A stretch of DNA of 32,595 bases from positions 1 to 32,595 of the forward strand of contig JANXSF010000070.1 in NCBI GenBank assembly GCA_025352795.1, in the 5' to 3' direction. How positions within the stretch are numbered: position 1 is the stretch's first letter; each line of letters begins with the position of its first letter. Shown piece by piece: positions 9,084 to 17,038 of the stretch. A program made the translations under genes and the position numbers. This stretch comes from Acidobacteriota bacterium (GTDB lineage Bacteria > Acidobacteriota > Terriglobia > Bryobacterales > Bryobacteraceae). The notes beneath the pieces were generated by a model, which worked only from the letters and a program-made list of their open reading frames with translations, was not told where the DNA came from and did no database searches.

Positions 9084-9162
9084 AAAAAAACCGCTCCCAC
9101 GCGGTCACGGCTCTGTTAAATTAGTATGTTACCGAGCTGTGACCGCGAGGGAGCGGTGTTTT
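9084..9162. terminator. Long palindrome between convergent genes; probable bidirectional terminator or dispersed repeat
   Basis: The 24-base arms 9090-9113 and 9134-9157 are complementary apart from one A-A mismatch and one G-U wobble, around a 20-base loop. The left arm is preceded by seven A residues and the right arm is followed by GTGTTTT, so a stem followed by U-rich RNA forms in both directions. It sits between the 3' ends of the M16 peptidase (9001, +) and gcvPB (9201, -). The arms are longer than a usual intrinsic terminator, so it may also be a copy of a genome-wide palindromic repeat. The rest of 9002-9200 shows nothing else. Confidence 0.65.
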
Positions 9163-9200
9163 AAAGGACTGATACGCTTGGTCTCCCGGCCTGTCCAAGT

Positions 9201-10682
9201 CTATGACGCGGGCTTCCAGCGAACTATCGGCTTGCGAGCTGCTGCCGTTTCATCCACCCGTGGGGTGCGGGTCAGGTGTGGTGCTTTGATCACTAATTGC
9301 GGATCTTCCTCCACTTCCTTGGCAATGGAAATCATCGCGTCGACAAACAATTCCAGTTCCCGTTTCGATTCCGTTTCCGTAGGTTCCATCATCATGGCAC
9401 CGTGCACAATCATCGGGAAGCTGGTTGTATAGGCATGAAAGCCATAATCAATCAGGCGCTTGGCCATATCGCCAGTCTTTACGCCGAACTTTTCCTGACG
9501 ATCATGACTGAACACTACTTCGTGCATTGTCGGTTCAGTCACCGGAAGTTCAAAATAAGGTTCCAGACCTTTACGGATAAACTGAGCGTTCAACAGTGCG
9601 TCAACCGTGGCATTACGCAACCCAGGGCCACCGTGCGCCATAATGTAGGCCAGCGCCCGCACCAGTACACCAAAGTTGCCGTAAAACGCCCGCACCTTGC
9701 CAATGCTCTTGGGCTTGTTATGATCCCACTTCCAACTGTTGCGAACTCGCTTTAATCGGGGCACTGGCAGAAATGGTTCCAAATGTTTTTTGATCGCCAC
9801 CGGACCCGCACCAGGACCACCGCCACCGTGTGGCGTGGAAAATGTTTTGTGCAGATTCATATGCATCACGTCGATGCCAAAATCTCCTGGTCGTGAAATC
9901 CCTACCAGCGCATTCATGTTCGCGCCGTCCATATACATCTGCGCGCCCTTGGCATGCAAAATGGCCGCAGCCTTTACAATGTCCCGTTCAAACACGCCGA
10001 TCGTATTCGGATTCGTGACCATCAGTGCCGCCACGTCTTTATCTGTGGCCGCTTCCAAAGCTGCCAGATCAATCATGCCGTGGTCGTTCGATTTCACACT
10101 GACCACATCGTAACCAACCATCGCCGCCGTCGCCGGGTTGGTCCCGTGCGCCGAATCCGGTACCAACACTTTCTTACGCGGATTCCCTTTGCTCTCCAAA
10201 TATTTTCGAATCAACAGAATGCCGGTCATCTCTCCATGTGCGCCAGCAGCAGGCTGCAAAGTGATCGCGTCCATGCCCGTGCATTCGCAAAGATACTGTT
10301 CCAGAATGGCCAAAATCTGCATCGCGCCTTGCGATAGCTCTTCAGGCTGATAGGGGTGCGCCCAGGCCAGACCCTCAGTCCGCGCCACCACTTCGTTGAT
10401 GCGTGGATTGTACTTCATAGTGCAGGAACCAAGCGGGTACAATCCTAAATCAATGGCGTAATTCCAGGTGGATAGCCGCGTGTAATGGCGAATATTTTCC
10501 ACTTCGCTGATCTCTGGAAATCCTTCAATCTCTGAACGTACTTGTTCGGAACCCAACACGCTGGCTGCGTCCACTGCCGGAACATCCAGATCGGGAAGTT
10601 GATAGGCCTTCTTGCCCGGCGAACTGATTTCAAACAGCAGTGGCTCTTCTTGAACTATGTGGCGTCTAACTTTCTTAATCAT
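9201..10682 (-). CDS. gcvPB: Glycine dehydrogenase (decarboxylating), subunit 2 of the split P-protein
   Basis: This 493-residue protein is the C-terminal half of the glycine-cleavage P-protein. It binds pyridoxal phosphate, decarboxylates glycine and passes the aminomethyl group to lipoyl-GcvH. The PLP lysine is K279 in [17 protein letters not shown], a signature shared by all P-proteins, and [10 protein letters not shown] precedes it as expected. Length is normal for the two-subunit form. It starts with ATG at 10682 and overlaps the end of gcvPA by four bases (ATGA), so the subunits are translationally coupled. It is the last gene of the gcvT-gcvH-gcvPA-gcvPB operon and ends 39 bases before the palindrome at 9084-9162. 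Confidence 0.97.
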   Translation of the reverse strand: MIKKVRRHIVQEEPLLFEISSPGKKAYQLPDLDVPAVDAASVLGSEQVRSEIEGFPEISEVENIRHYTRLSTWNYAIDLGLYPLGSCTMKYNPRINEVVARTEGLAWAHPYQPEELSQGAMQILAILEQYLCECTGMDAITLQPAAGAHGEMTGILLIRKYLESKGNPRKKVLVPDSAHGTNPATAAMVGYDVVSVKSNDHGMIDLAALEAATDKDVAALMVTNPNTIGVFERDIVKAAAILHAKGAQMYMDGANMNALVGISRPGDFGIDVMHMNLHKTFSTPHGGGGPGAGPVAIKKHLEPFLPVPRLKRVRNSWKWDHNKPKSIGKVRAFYGNFGVLVRALAYIMAHGGPGLRNATVDALLNAQFIRKGLEPYFELPVTEPTMHEVVFSHDRQEKFGVKTGDMAKRLIDYGFHAYTTSFPMIVHGAMMMEPTETESKRELELFVDAMISIAKEVEEDPQLVIKAPHLTRTPRVDETAAARKPIVRWKPAS

Positions 10683-11989
10683 GCCTGCACCGCCTTACGC
10701 AATTCATCCATCGGTTTCCGTTTGGTCATTTCAGTTGCACACAACAACATGCAATCGGCCAGTTCTGGATAGAACTGACCCAGTGGCAATCCTCCGATGA
10801 TTTTCTTCTTCAACAACTTCTTGTTCAACGCTTCCGGATCACCAGTTCGCACCACAAATTCATTGAAGAAAGGTGCCTTGAATCGTGCCGGTAAGTCTGC
10901 CGCTAAGTAGTGTGCTTTCGCCAGATTCTGTTCCGCTAATTCACGCAACCCCTGCTTGCCGTAAACACTCATAAACACAGTGGCCATCAGCGCGACCAAT
11001 GCCTGATTGGTGCAAATGTTCGATGTCGCTTTTTCACGACGAATATGTTGTTCCCTGGTTGCCAGTGTCAAACAATAGGCGCGGTTCCCGTTGGCATCTA
11101 ACGTCTCACCAACTAAGCGTCCGGGGATCTGACGAATGAACTTTTCTTTCGTGGCGATGATGCCTGCAAATGGCCCACCATAGCTTGGCGAAATGGCGAA
11201 CGATTGCAGTTCGCCCACAACAATATCGGCATCGGTTGGCGGTTGAATTAAACCTAATGCAGCCGCTTCAGTGAATACAACAACTAACAGAGCGCCATTC
11301 GAATGAACCAGCTCCGCCACCTGCTTCACGTTTTCCAGACAGCCGAAAAAGTTCGGCGATTGTACAATCACAGCCGCTGTTTTCTCATTGATGGCGGCTT
11401 CCAAAGCCACCAGATCCAACTGACCCGTTTCACCATCGTAGCCGAACTCAGTTACCGGAATACCTTGATGCAGCGTGTAGGTTTGCAGCACTTGCCGATA
11501 TTCTGGATGCACTGTTTTCGCCACCAGCACAGAATCCCGACCAGTGATGCGGATGGCCATCATGGCTGCTTCAGGGACAGCAGTTGAGCCGTCGTACATG
11601 GAGGCGTTAGCCACTTCCATGCCCGTAAGCTGGCACACCATGGTTTGAAATTCAAAGATAGTGGTCAGCGTGCCTTGCGAAATCTCTGCCTGATACGGTG
11701 TATAAGATGTTAGGAATTCGCCACGTGAAACGACTACGTCGCACAACACGGGACGGAAATGGTTATACACTCCAGCACCCAGGAATGACGCATAGCCATT
11801 GGCCATTTGGCTTGCCTGCTGCTTGAAGTAATCAACAATATCGTACTCGCTTTTGCCCGCCGGAATTTCTAGCGGACGCTGCAACAATACTTCGGCAGGA
11901 AGGTAGTTGTATAGTTCGCTGAGTGAGGTAAGCCCGCAGGATGCCAGCATTTCCTGACGTTCACTTTCAGACTTCGGTAGATAACGCAA
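10679..11989 (-). CDS. gcvPA: Glycine dehydrogenase (decarboxylating), subunit 1 of the split P-protein
   Basis: This 436-residue N-terminal half of the P-protein starts [15 protein letters not shown], the family's standard beginning, which fixes the start at a TTG (11989). A GGAG sequence eight bases upstream supports that codon. The region around [12 protein letters not shown] and [13 protein letters not shown] matches the conserved core of GcvPA. It pairs with GcvPB to form the active heterodimeric decarboxylase. A 78-base gap separates it from gcvH upstream, the only sizeable gap in the operon. The TTG start could keep its translation low relative to GcvH, which is inference. Confidence 0.96.
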   Translation of the reverse strand: MRYLPKSESERQEMLASCGLTSLSELYNYLPAEVLLQRPLEIPAGKSEYDIVDYFKQQASQMANGYASFLGAGVYNHFRPVLCDVVVSRGEFLTSYTPYQAEISQGTLTTIFEFQTMVCQLTGMEVANASMYDGSTAVPEAAMMAIRITGRDSVLVAKTVHPEYRQVLQTYTLHQGIPVTEFGYDGETGQLDLVALEAAINEKTAAVIVQSPNFFGCLENVKQVAELVHSNGALLVVVFTEAAALGLIQPPTDADIVVGELQSFAISPSYGGPFAGIIATKEKFIRQIPGRLVGETLDANGNRAYCLTLATREQHIRREKATSNICTNQALVALMATVFMSVYGKQGLRELAEQNLAKAHYLAADLPARFKAPFFNEFVVRTGDPEALNKKLLKKKIIGGLPLGQFYPELADCMLLCATEMTKRKPMDELRKAVQA

Positions 11990-11997
11990 TTACACTT

Positions 11998-12001
11998 CTC
12001 C
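11998..12001 (-). promoter_or_regulatory. Ribosome-binding site for the TTG start of gcvPA
   Basis: GGAG on the minus strand is followed by eight bases and then TTG at 11989, supporting the non-ATG start. Confidence 0.55.
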
Positions 12002-12067
12002 AATGCTCCGCATGCATATGCAATGCAGGTATTCTTTTAGTTACAAGTTTGATGCCGCAAGACCTGC

Positions 12068-12445
12068 TCAAGCTCCTAAATAAGCTTGGTAATCGGCAGC
12101 CTTCATCAATCCATCCACTTCGGTCGGAATAGACAGTTTTACTTGGATCAACCAAGCTTCCCCGTGAGGATCGGCATTCAGTTTCTCCGGAGTGGTATTC
12201 AAAGCTTCGTTGATGGACGAAACTTCGCCTGAAACGGGCGAGTAGATGTCACTTACGGCCTTCACGGACTCAACCGATCCAAACGTTTTACCCTGTTCCA
12301 CCTTGGTACCAACCTTGGGCAAATCAACGTAAACAATGTCGCCCAACTCCCCTTGGGCGTGGAGCGTAATGCCAATTGTGGCTGTGCCGCCTTCCACTTT
12401 TACCCATTCATGTTCTTTGGTGTAACGGAAATTCTCGGGATACAT
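12068..12445 (-). CDS. gcvH: Glycine cleavage system H protein (lipoyl carrier)
   Basis: This 125-residue protein has the size and sequence of GcvH: MYPENFRYTKEHEWVKVEGG at the start, GITLHAQGELGDIVYVDLP in the middle, and the lipoylation site K62 within GSVESVKAVSDIYSP. The lipoyl arm carries the aminomethyl group from the P-protein to GcvT. It begins five bases after the gcvT stop, so the two are co-transcribed and probably coupled. No L-protein (dihydrolipoamide dehydrogenase) or lipoylation gene is present in the window; L-protein is commonly shared with other complexes and encoded elsewhere. Confidence 0.98.
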   Translation of the reverse strand: MYPENFRYTKEHEWVKVEGGTATIGITLHAQGELGDIVYVDLPKVGTKVEQGKTFGSVESVKAVSDIYSPVSGEVSSINEALNTTPEKLNADPHGEAWLIQVKLSIPTEVDGLMKAADYQAYLGA

Positions 12446-12450
12446 GTCTT

Positions 12451-13554
12451 CTATTTTGCTCTCTTATAAAAAGGGGTTGGAACTACTACTGCATCCACCG
12501 GCTGATTGCGAACCATCACTTGGATCACTTGACCAACAGCGGACTTATCCACGGGCAAATAACAGAGCCCAATATTTTTACCCAGCGTTGGTGCCGGTCC
12601 GCCACTGGTTACCCAGCCCGCCTTATGCCCATCAATCTGAATCTCATAGCCATCGCGACCAATCCCCCGGCCTTGCATTTCAAACCCGGCCAGTGTGCGC
12701 GTAATGCCCGCAGCGCGTTGTGATTCCAAAGCTGCCCTGCCTTGAAAATCACCTTTATCGAACTTCACAATCCAGTTCAACCCGGCTTCCAACGGAGAAA
12801 TAGTAGCGTCGATTTCGTGACCATACAATGCCATGGACGCTTCCATACGCAGGGTGTTCCGCGCTCCTAAACCTGCGGGCTTAATGCCGAATTCTTTACC
12901 GGCTTCCATCAACTCATGCCACAATCGCGGCGCTTCATCCGGTGACACATAAATTTCAAAGCCATCTTCGCCCGTGTAACCAGTGCGTGCAATGCGGGCA
13001 GTTGTGCCGCTAACTTCGCCGTCTGCAAAATGATAATACTTGATAGCGGCCAAATCGGTAGCCGTAAGTTTCTTCAGCGTCTCTAACCCGCGCGGACCCT
13101 GCACTGCAATCTGGGCATAGCGAGGACCAGCATTCTCCACCGTGGCGGTGAAGGTGTTGGATTCTACAATGTGCTCGAAATCCTTATCCTGATTCCCTGC
13201 ATTCACACACAGAAAATAATGATCGTCGGCCACTTTGTGAACCAGAATATCGTCCACAAATCCGCCATGTGCATAGAGCAGCCCAGCGTAGTGAGCCTGA
13301 CCTATTTTCAACTTGGCGGCATTGTTGGTGGAAACGAAATTGACCAGGTCCAGAGCCTCTGGCCCACGGATCTCAATTTCACCCATGTGGCTGACGTCAA
13401 ACAGCCCAACCCGTTCGCGAACGGTCTGGTGTTCGTCAAGGATTCCTGAATATTGCACAGGCATACCCCAGCCACCAAAGTCCACCATCTTGGCTCCCAT
13501 CTGGCGGTGTAGGGAATTTAAGGGAGTAACTTTCAACGCGGAGGATTCCAGCAT
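12451..13554 (-). CDS. gcvT: Aminomethyltransferase, T protein of the glycine cleavage system
   Basis: This 367-residue tetrahydrofolate-dependent enzyme releases ammonia and forms methylene-THF from the aminomethyl-lipoyl group on GcvH. Conserved features are FDVSHMGEIEIRGP near residue 52, the catalytic-type aspartate D101 in GGFVDDILV, TGYTGEDGFEIYV and LRMEASMALYGHEID. The ATG at 13554 begins MLESSALKVTPLNSLH and has no strong ribosome-binding site. It leads the operon and lies 104 bases after the histidine-kinase stop on the same strand. The gap is too short for a tandem glycine riboswitch. A promoter-like pair sits very close to the start (see 13564-13593). Confidence 0.97.
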   Translation of the reverse strand: MLESSALKVTPLNSLHRQMGAKMVDFGGWGMPVQYSGILDEHQTVRERVGLFDVSHMGEIEIRGPEALDLVNFVSTNNAAKLKIGQAHYAGLLYAHGGFVDDILVHKVADDHYFLCVNAGNQDKDFEHIVESNTFTATVENAGPRYAQIAVQGPRGLETLKKLTATDLAAIKYYHFADGEVSGTTARIARTGYTGEDGFEIYVSPDEAPRLWHELMEAGKEFGIKPAGLGARNTLRMEASMALYGHEIDATISPLEAGLNWIVKFDKGDFQGRAALESQRAAGITRTLAGFEMQGRGIGRDGYEIQIDGHKAGWVTSGGPAPTLGKNIGLCYLPVDKSAVGQVIQVMVRNQPVDAVVVPTPFYKRAK

Positions 13555-13563
13555 GAAACCCTA

Positions 13564-13593
13564 ATGCTAACAGGGCCAGTAGAGAGGTGTCAA
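13564..13593 (-). promoter_or_regulatory. Candidate sigma-70-type promoter for the gcv operon
   Basis: On the minus strand a perfect TTGACA (13593-13588) is followed, after 18 bases, by TAGCAT (13569-13564, four of six consensus bases). Only nine bases separate this from the gcvT ATG. Transcription would then begin two to four bases before the ATG, giving an almost leaderless message. The -35 match is strong and the -10 is only fair. Confidence 0.4.
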
Positions 13594-13612
13594 TTTTTTC
13601 GAGGCCGAGGTT

Positions 13613-13643
13613 TTGAGCCGATTTATTGAGCCGATTTATTGAG
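13613..13643. repeat. 13-base tandem direct repeat upstream of the gcv promoter
   Basis: TTGAGCCGATTTA occurs twice in direct succession (13613-13625, 13626-13638), followed by a partial TTGAG (13639-13643). It lies between the histidine-kinase stop and the candidate gcv -35 element. Next to it, 13642-13663 form an inverted repeat AGTAAAG...CTTTACT around an eight-base loop, overlapping the end of the kinase gene, with no T-run behind it. The repeat could be an operator or just a small duplication. Confidence 0.7.
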
Positions 13644-13658
13644 TAAAGATGAATCGCT

Positions 13659-14966
13659 TTACTTGGCCAATGCGGCGGGGATCGCAATCGTAACTTCCAA
13701 CCCTGGATTCGCATTGCGTGCAGTGATGGTTCCACCGTGAGCAGCAGCGGCGCGACGGGCGATGGCTAATCCTAATCCCGACCCACCTGTGCCCCGATTG
13801 CGGTCCGTATCCACTCGGTAAAAGGGCTTGAAAATCTCTTCCACTGCTTCTTCAGGCACCCCAGTGCCGTAATCTCGAATGACAATGTGTGCCCCTGTGG
13901 CCGCCTTTTCCGCGCGAACTTCAACCGTTCCGCGATCCGGCGAATGGCGAATCGCGTTGCGCAACACATTATCCACCGCTCGGCGAAGAAGTTCCGAATC
14001 CACCTGGAGGGTCAGGTTTTGATCTTCATGGAAACGCAATTGGCATTCGCGAGCCTCGGCTTCAATACGGGCATCCTCCACCAGTTCCCCAACAAGCGTG
14101 TTGAGAGGCTGCGGATGCAGGTCCAGGGCCTCAGGGTCCCCTTCTACTCGGGTCACTTGTAACAAGTCGCCGATCATGGAATTCAATCTCGTAGCTTCGC
14201 GCTTCACCCGATTCAAGGCTTCCTCCCGATTCGACGAACTGCGCGCCAGTTCCACCGCGAATCCTAAACGGGCTAGCGGCGAGCGTAGTTCATGGGAAAT
14301 GTCCTGCAGCAAGCGTCGTTCCGCTCCCAGTAATGTTTGAATACGGTCCGCCATTCTGTCGAAAGACCGGGCCAGTTCGCCCAGTTCGTCGCGTCGCGTA
14401 GAACCTGTTCTGACGGACAGATTTCCATGACCGAATTCGTCCAACGTGTTGCGCAAACCAACCAATGGAGAGGCCAAATGAAAAGCCAGAATGTAGCACA
14501 TCACCGCTACGGCAGCTAAAATCCAGCCGTAAGACAGCATGTTTTCGTAAGGGTCCATACGGAATCGCGGACGAAAGATAGTCAACATCCCAAACTTGCC
14601 ATCAGGGCTTTTAGTGGTGATGGGGAAGGGTTCGCCCCGGTTTGGCCTACCTGGTGGACGCGGCGCAAAGGAAGCAGACAGATCCTCCCCAGTGGTCAGA
14701 CTTTTGCCTGCCGCATCGGTGAATTGGACGCCTTCCATCCCACTGCTAATCAGGCGTTCCACATACTTTTCCAGACCCGGCTTGCCAGTTTTTTCGTAGA
14801 TTTGCGTGGCATCTTCTATAAAAACGCGCATCATAGGCGATGTAGGAGGTTGCCGACGCGGAGCCCCTGTCATTACAATCACGGCGTTGGTAACCGTGAT
14901 CCCCACAAAAGCCAGGAACAGACTGGCTACGAATACAGCCAGGATTTTCGCGAAAATTGACTTCAC
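13659..14966 (-). CDS. cpxA: CpxA-like sensor histidine kinase
   Basis: This 435-residue membrane kinase has TM1 at about residues 8-31, a periplasmic sensor region of about 110 residues, TM2 at about 146-166, HAMP at about 167-215, a dimerisation box with H225 (DISHELRSPLARL), an N-box with N337 (DNVLRNAIRHSP), G1 DYGTGVPEE near 366 and G2 GTGGSGLGLAIA near 393. The H-box and spacing are those of the CpxA branch. It should autophosphorylate on H225 and pass phosphate to the regulator encoded just upstream, which it overlaps by four bases. The periplasmic part is rich in Pro and Arg (APRPPGRPNRGEPF) and its signal is unknown. The gcv operon follows on the same strand, so read-through into it is possible. 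Confidence 0.93.
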   Translation of the reverse strand: MKSIFAKILAVFVASLFLAFVGITVTNAVIVMTGAPRRQPPTSPMMRVFIEDATQIYEKTGKPGLEKYVERLISSGMEGVQFTDAAGKSLTTGEDLSASFAPRPPGRPNRGEPFPITTKSPDGKFGMLTIFRPRFRMDPYENMLSYGWILAAVAVMCYILAFHLASPLVGLRNTLDEFGHGNLSVRTGSTRRDELGELARSFDRMADRIQTLLGAERRLLQDISHELRSPLARLGFAVELARSSSNREEALNRVKREATRLNSMIGDLLQVTRVEGDPEALDLHPQPLNTLVGELVEDARIEAEARECQLRFHEDQNLTLQVDSELLRRAVDNVLRNAIRHSPDRGTVEVRAEKAATGAHIVIRDYGTGVPEEAVEEIFKPFYRVDTDRNRGTGGSGLGLAIARRAAAAHGGTITARNANPGLEVTIAIPAALAK

Positions 14967-15652
14967 GTCGGCTCCTTGGCGCTGAACTGATAGCCGGAAC
15001 CACGGATGGTGAGGATCAAATCGGCATCTTCCAGTTTCTTCCGCAAATGGCTCACATGAACGTCAATGGAGCGGTCAAACGCCGTTGCTTCGCGCTGATA
15101 CAGGCTGAACATCAAATCGTTGCGGGTCACCACTTGGCCGGAATTGCGCATTAATACTTCCAGAATGTCGAATTCAATGGATGTCAAATCCACTTTGCGA
15201 CCGGCCTGGATTACCTGTCGGGTGGTGGAATCGATTTTCACGCCCCCCGATTCAATAACGGGACGTCCCGAGGTTGGTTGGGATCGTCGTAGAACGGCTC
15301 GGATTCGGGCACCCAACTCTTGTGGATCGAATGGCTTAGGCAAATAGTCATCAGCCCCGGCGTCAAGGCCTGTAATACGATCCCGTTGCTCAGTACGGGC
15401 GGTCAACATAATCACTGGGGTTTGCTTTACTTCGCGGAGTTTGCGCAGCAGGTCGAACCCGTTCATTCCGGGCATCATCACGTCCAGCAGAATGAGTGAA
15501 ACATCGGCGGCCAAGGCTCGGGCTAAGCCTGTTTTGCCGTCATGCAGGGTTTCAACTTGAAAGTTTTGACTTTCCAGGAATTCTTTGACCAACTGACACA
15601 GTTCAGCGTCGTCGTCGATCATCAACAGAGATAAATTAGGAGATTCGCTCAT
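14963..15652 (-). CDS. cpxR: CpxR-like OmpR-family response regulator
   Basis: This 229-residue regulator has a receiver domain with the acidic pair in MIDDDAEL, phosphoacceptor D57 (ILLDVMMPG), T84 and K106 (LPKPFDP). The winged-helix domain ends in the recognition region TAFDRSIDVHVSHLRKKL and the wing IRGSGYQF, closely resembling CpxR. The open frame extends to an ATG at 15715, but the ATG at 15652 puts the first beta strand at the usual distance and leaves room for a 5' leader. Neither start has a good ribosome-binding site. The gene overlaps the kinase gene by four bases. Two CpxR-type boxes lie just upstream, so autoregulation is likely. It is divergent from the 15847-20032 surface-protein genes. 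Confidence 0.93.
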   Translation of the reverse strand: MSESPNLSLLMIDDDAELCQLVKEFLESQNFQVETLHDGKTGLARALAADVSLILLDVMMPGMNGFDLLRKLREVKQTPVIMLTARTEQRDRITGLDAGADDYLPKPFDPQELGARIRAVLRRSQPTSGRPVIESGGVKIDSTTRQVIQAGRKVDLTSIEFDILEVLMRNSGQVVTRNDLMFSLYQREATAFDRSIDVHVSHLRKKLEDADLILTIRGSGYQFSAKEPT

Positions 15653-15728
15653 GGGCCTAAGGCTATTGTCTTCGATTACTATGGATGACGCTGGCCTGAA
15701 TTGCAATAGGTTCATGGTCCGAACATTA

Positions 15729-15743
15729 TTTACAAATCTTTAC
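15729..15743 (-). promoter_or_regulatory. CpxR-type box 1 (GTAAA-N5-GTAAA)
   Basis: On the minus strand the sequence reads GTAAAGATTTGTAAA, an exact match to the CpxR consensus of two direct GTAAA half-sites, five bases apart. It lies 77 bases upstream of the chosen cpxR start, in the divergent spacer. Confidence 0.7.
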
Positions 15744-15763
15744 AGGTCAATGTCTTACCCGGG

Positions 15764-15778
15764 TTTACAAAACTTTAC
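15764..15778 (-). promoter_or_regulatory. CpxR-type box 2 (GTAAA-N5-GTAAA)
   Basis: The minus strand reads GTAAAGTTTTGTAAA, a second exact match. Its centre is 35 bases from the centre of box 1 and about 75 bases upstream of the ATG at 15847. A TATAGA at 15812-15817 could be the -10 of the plus-strand unit, placing this box around 50 bases upstream of transcription start, a fitting position for an activator. Confidence 0.7.
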
Positions 15779-15846
15779 CAGTTCTTTGGGATCGAAAATG
15801 TAACAGCGGCGTATAGAAATTCATCATTGATACTATGGGGAAACAT

Positions 15847-17007
15847 ATGACCAGACTAATTTTGAACACCATTCTTGTTTCCGGACTCGTTTTTGGCCAG
15901 GCTGCGGCTCCTGCTGCCCGCCGAATTCTGGGTGAAGTTACAGCAGTGGATGCCGCAGGCGGCAAGTTTACGGTGAAAGTGGATAAGGCTGAGCCCCAAA
16001 CCATTGAAAAAGCGAGTGACTTACTTTACAAGCGCGTTGCCCCCGGGGTCACCGATCTAAAAAAGGCTGAACCCAGCAAGTTTGACGAACTGGAAGTCGG
16101 CGATCGTGTTTTGGTCCGCGACAAAGATGTTGTGGTGATGGCCAAGCACGAACTGGCGAAAAAGCATGAAGCGGATCGCGAAGAGTGGACCAAACGGGGC
16201 ACTTCCGGTCTTGTAACCGGCGTCAACCCCGCATCGAAAGAAATAAACATTGAAGTGAAAGCAGCCATGGGCGCGGCCAAGCCGGTTATTTTGACCATTG
16301 GCGAAAAGACGCAGTTCCGCCGCTATGCTCCAGATTCTGTGAAGTTCTCTGAAGCCAAAGAAGCCACTTTAACTGACCTTGCCAAAGGCGATCAGTTACG
16401 CGTCTTGGGTACAAAATCGGAAGATGGGGCCAAAGTGGATGCTGAAATGATCGTTTTTGGCACATTTCGCACACTTGCCGGCACCATAACCAAGGTAGAT
16501 GTCGCCAATGGCACCATTGATGTGAAGCCAATTGAAGGCAAACCGGTAACCATCAAAACTACAAAAGATTCCACAGTGAAGAAGATGCCAGAAATGATGG
16601 CCCGAATGATGAGCGGTGGCGGTATGCGTCCCGCAGGTGCACCTGGCGGAACAGGTGGTCCTCCGACAACTGCTGGTGGTACTCCGACTGGAGCCCCGGC
16701 TGGCGGACGTCCTACCGGTGGTGGTCCGGGTGGTTTCCCTGGTGGCGGTGGAATGCGTCCTCCCGGTGGTGGCGACATTAACGCCATGCTGGAACGCATG
16801 CCTGCACTTCCTCTGACAGATTTAAAAGCTGGGGACCAAATTATTGTATCCAGCACCAAAGGCGCTGCCGCCGATCAAATGACGGCAATCACGATTTTAA
16901 CGGGAGTTGAGGCATTGTTGGCCGCACGCCCGGCTGCTGCACCACAAGGTGGTCGCGGTGGCGGTGGTATGGGTGGCGGATGGACTATGGACATCCCTGT
17001 TCTTTAG
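15847..17007 (+). CDS. Secreted DUF5666-like protein with a Gly/Pro-rich insert
   Basis: This 386-residue protein starts at the ATG at 15847, six bases after GGGGA; an ATG at 15835 in frame is possible. A signal peptide (MTRLILNTILVSGLVFGQAA) is followed by repeated small beta-barrel-like units: GEVTAVDAAGGKFTV...ELEVGDRVLV (about 29-85), GLVTGVNPASKEINI...LAKGDQLRVLG (about 120-195), and a third starting at GTITKVDVANGTIDV. In that third unit the last strands (DLKAGDQIIVSS) are split off by a low-complexity segment at about residues 255-310, rich in Gly, Pro and Thr and holding two GGGMRP motifs. The repeat pattern is that of DUF5666-type OB-like domains, whose function is unknown. It is 31 bases upstream of the TonB-type gene and very likely co-transcribed. 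Confidence 0.75.
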   Translation: MTRLILNTILVSGLVFGQAAAPAARRILGEVTAVDAAGGKFTVKVDKAEPQTIEKASDLLYKRVAPGVTDLKKAEPSKFDELEVGDRVLVRDKDVVVMAKHELAKKHEADREEWTKRGTSGLVTGVNPASKEINIEVKAAMGAAKPVILTIGEKTQFRRYAPDSVKFSEAKEATLTDLAKGDQLRVLGTKSEDGAKVDAEMIVFGTFRTLAGTITKVDVANGTIDVKPIEGKPVTIKTTKDSTVKKMPEMMARMMSGGGMRPAGAPGGTGGPPTTAGGTPTGAPAGGRPTGGGPGGFPGGGGMRPPGGGDINAMLERMPALPLTDLKAGDQIIVSSTKGAAADQMTAITILTGVEALLAARPAAAPQGGRGGGGMGGGWTMDIPVL

Positions 17008-17025
17008 ACTTTTTCGATTTACTTC

Positions 17026-17030
17026 AAGGA
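17026..17030 (+). promoter_or_regulatory. Ribosome-binding site selecting the start at 17039
   Basis: AAGGA ends eight bases before the ATG at 17039, but only two bases before the in-frame ATG at 17033, so 17039 is the better start. Confidence 0.6.
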
Positions 17031-17038
17031 TTATGCGA

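Noticed and set aside
13555-13658. Glycine riboswitch ahead of gcvT
   Set aside because: The gap is only 104 bases and shows none of the paired aptamer layout; a tandem riboswitch would not fit.
12451-15652. The cpxRA and gcv genes as one six-gene operon
   Set aside because: Same strand and only a 104-base gap, so read-through is possible, but a good -35 element in the gap argues for a separate gcv promoter.
16392-16859. Proline-rich minus-strand open frame over the DUF5666-like gene
   Set aside because: Again an antisense shadow of the Gly/Pro-rich segment, with no start signals or family match.
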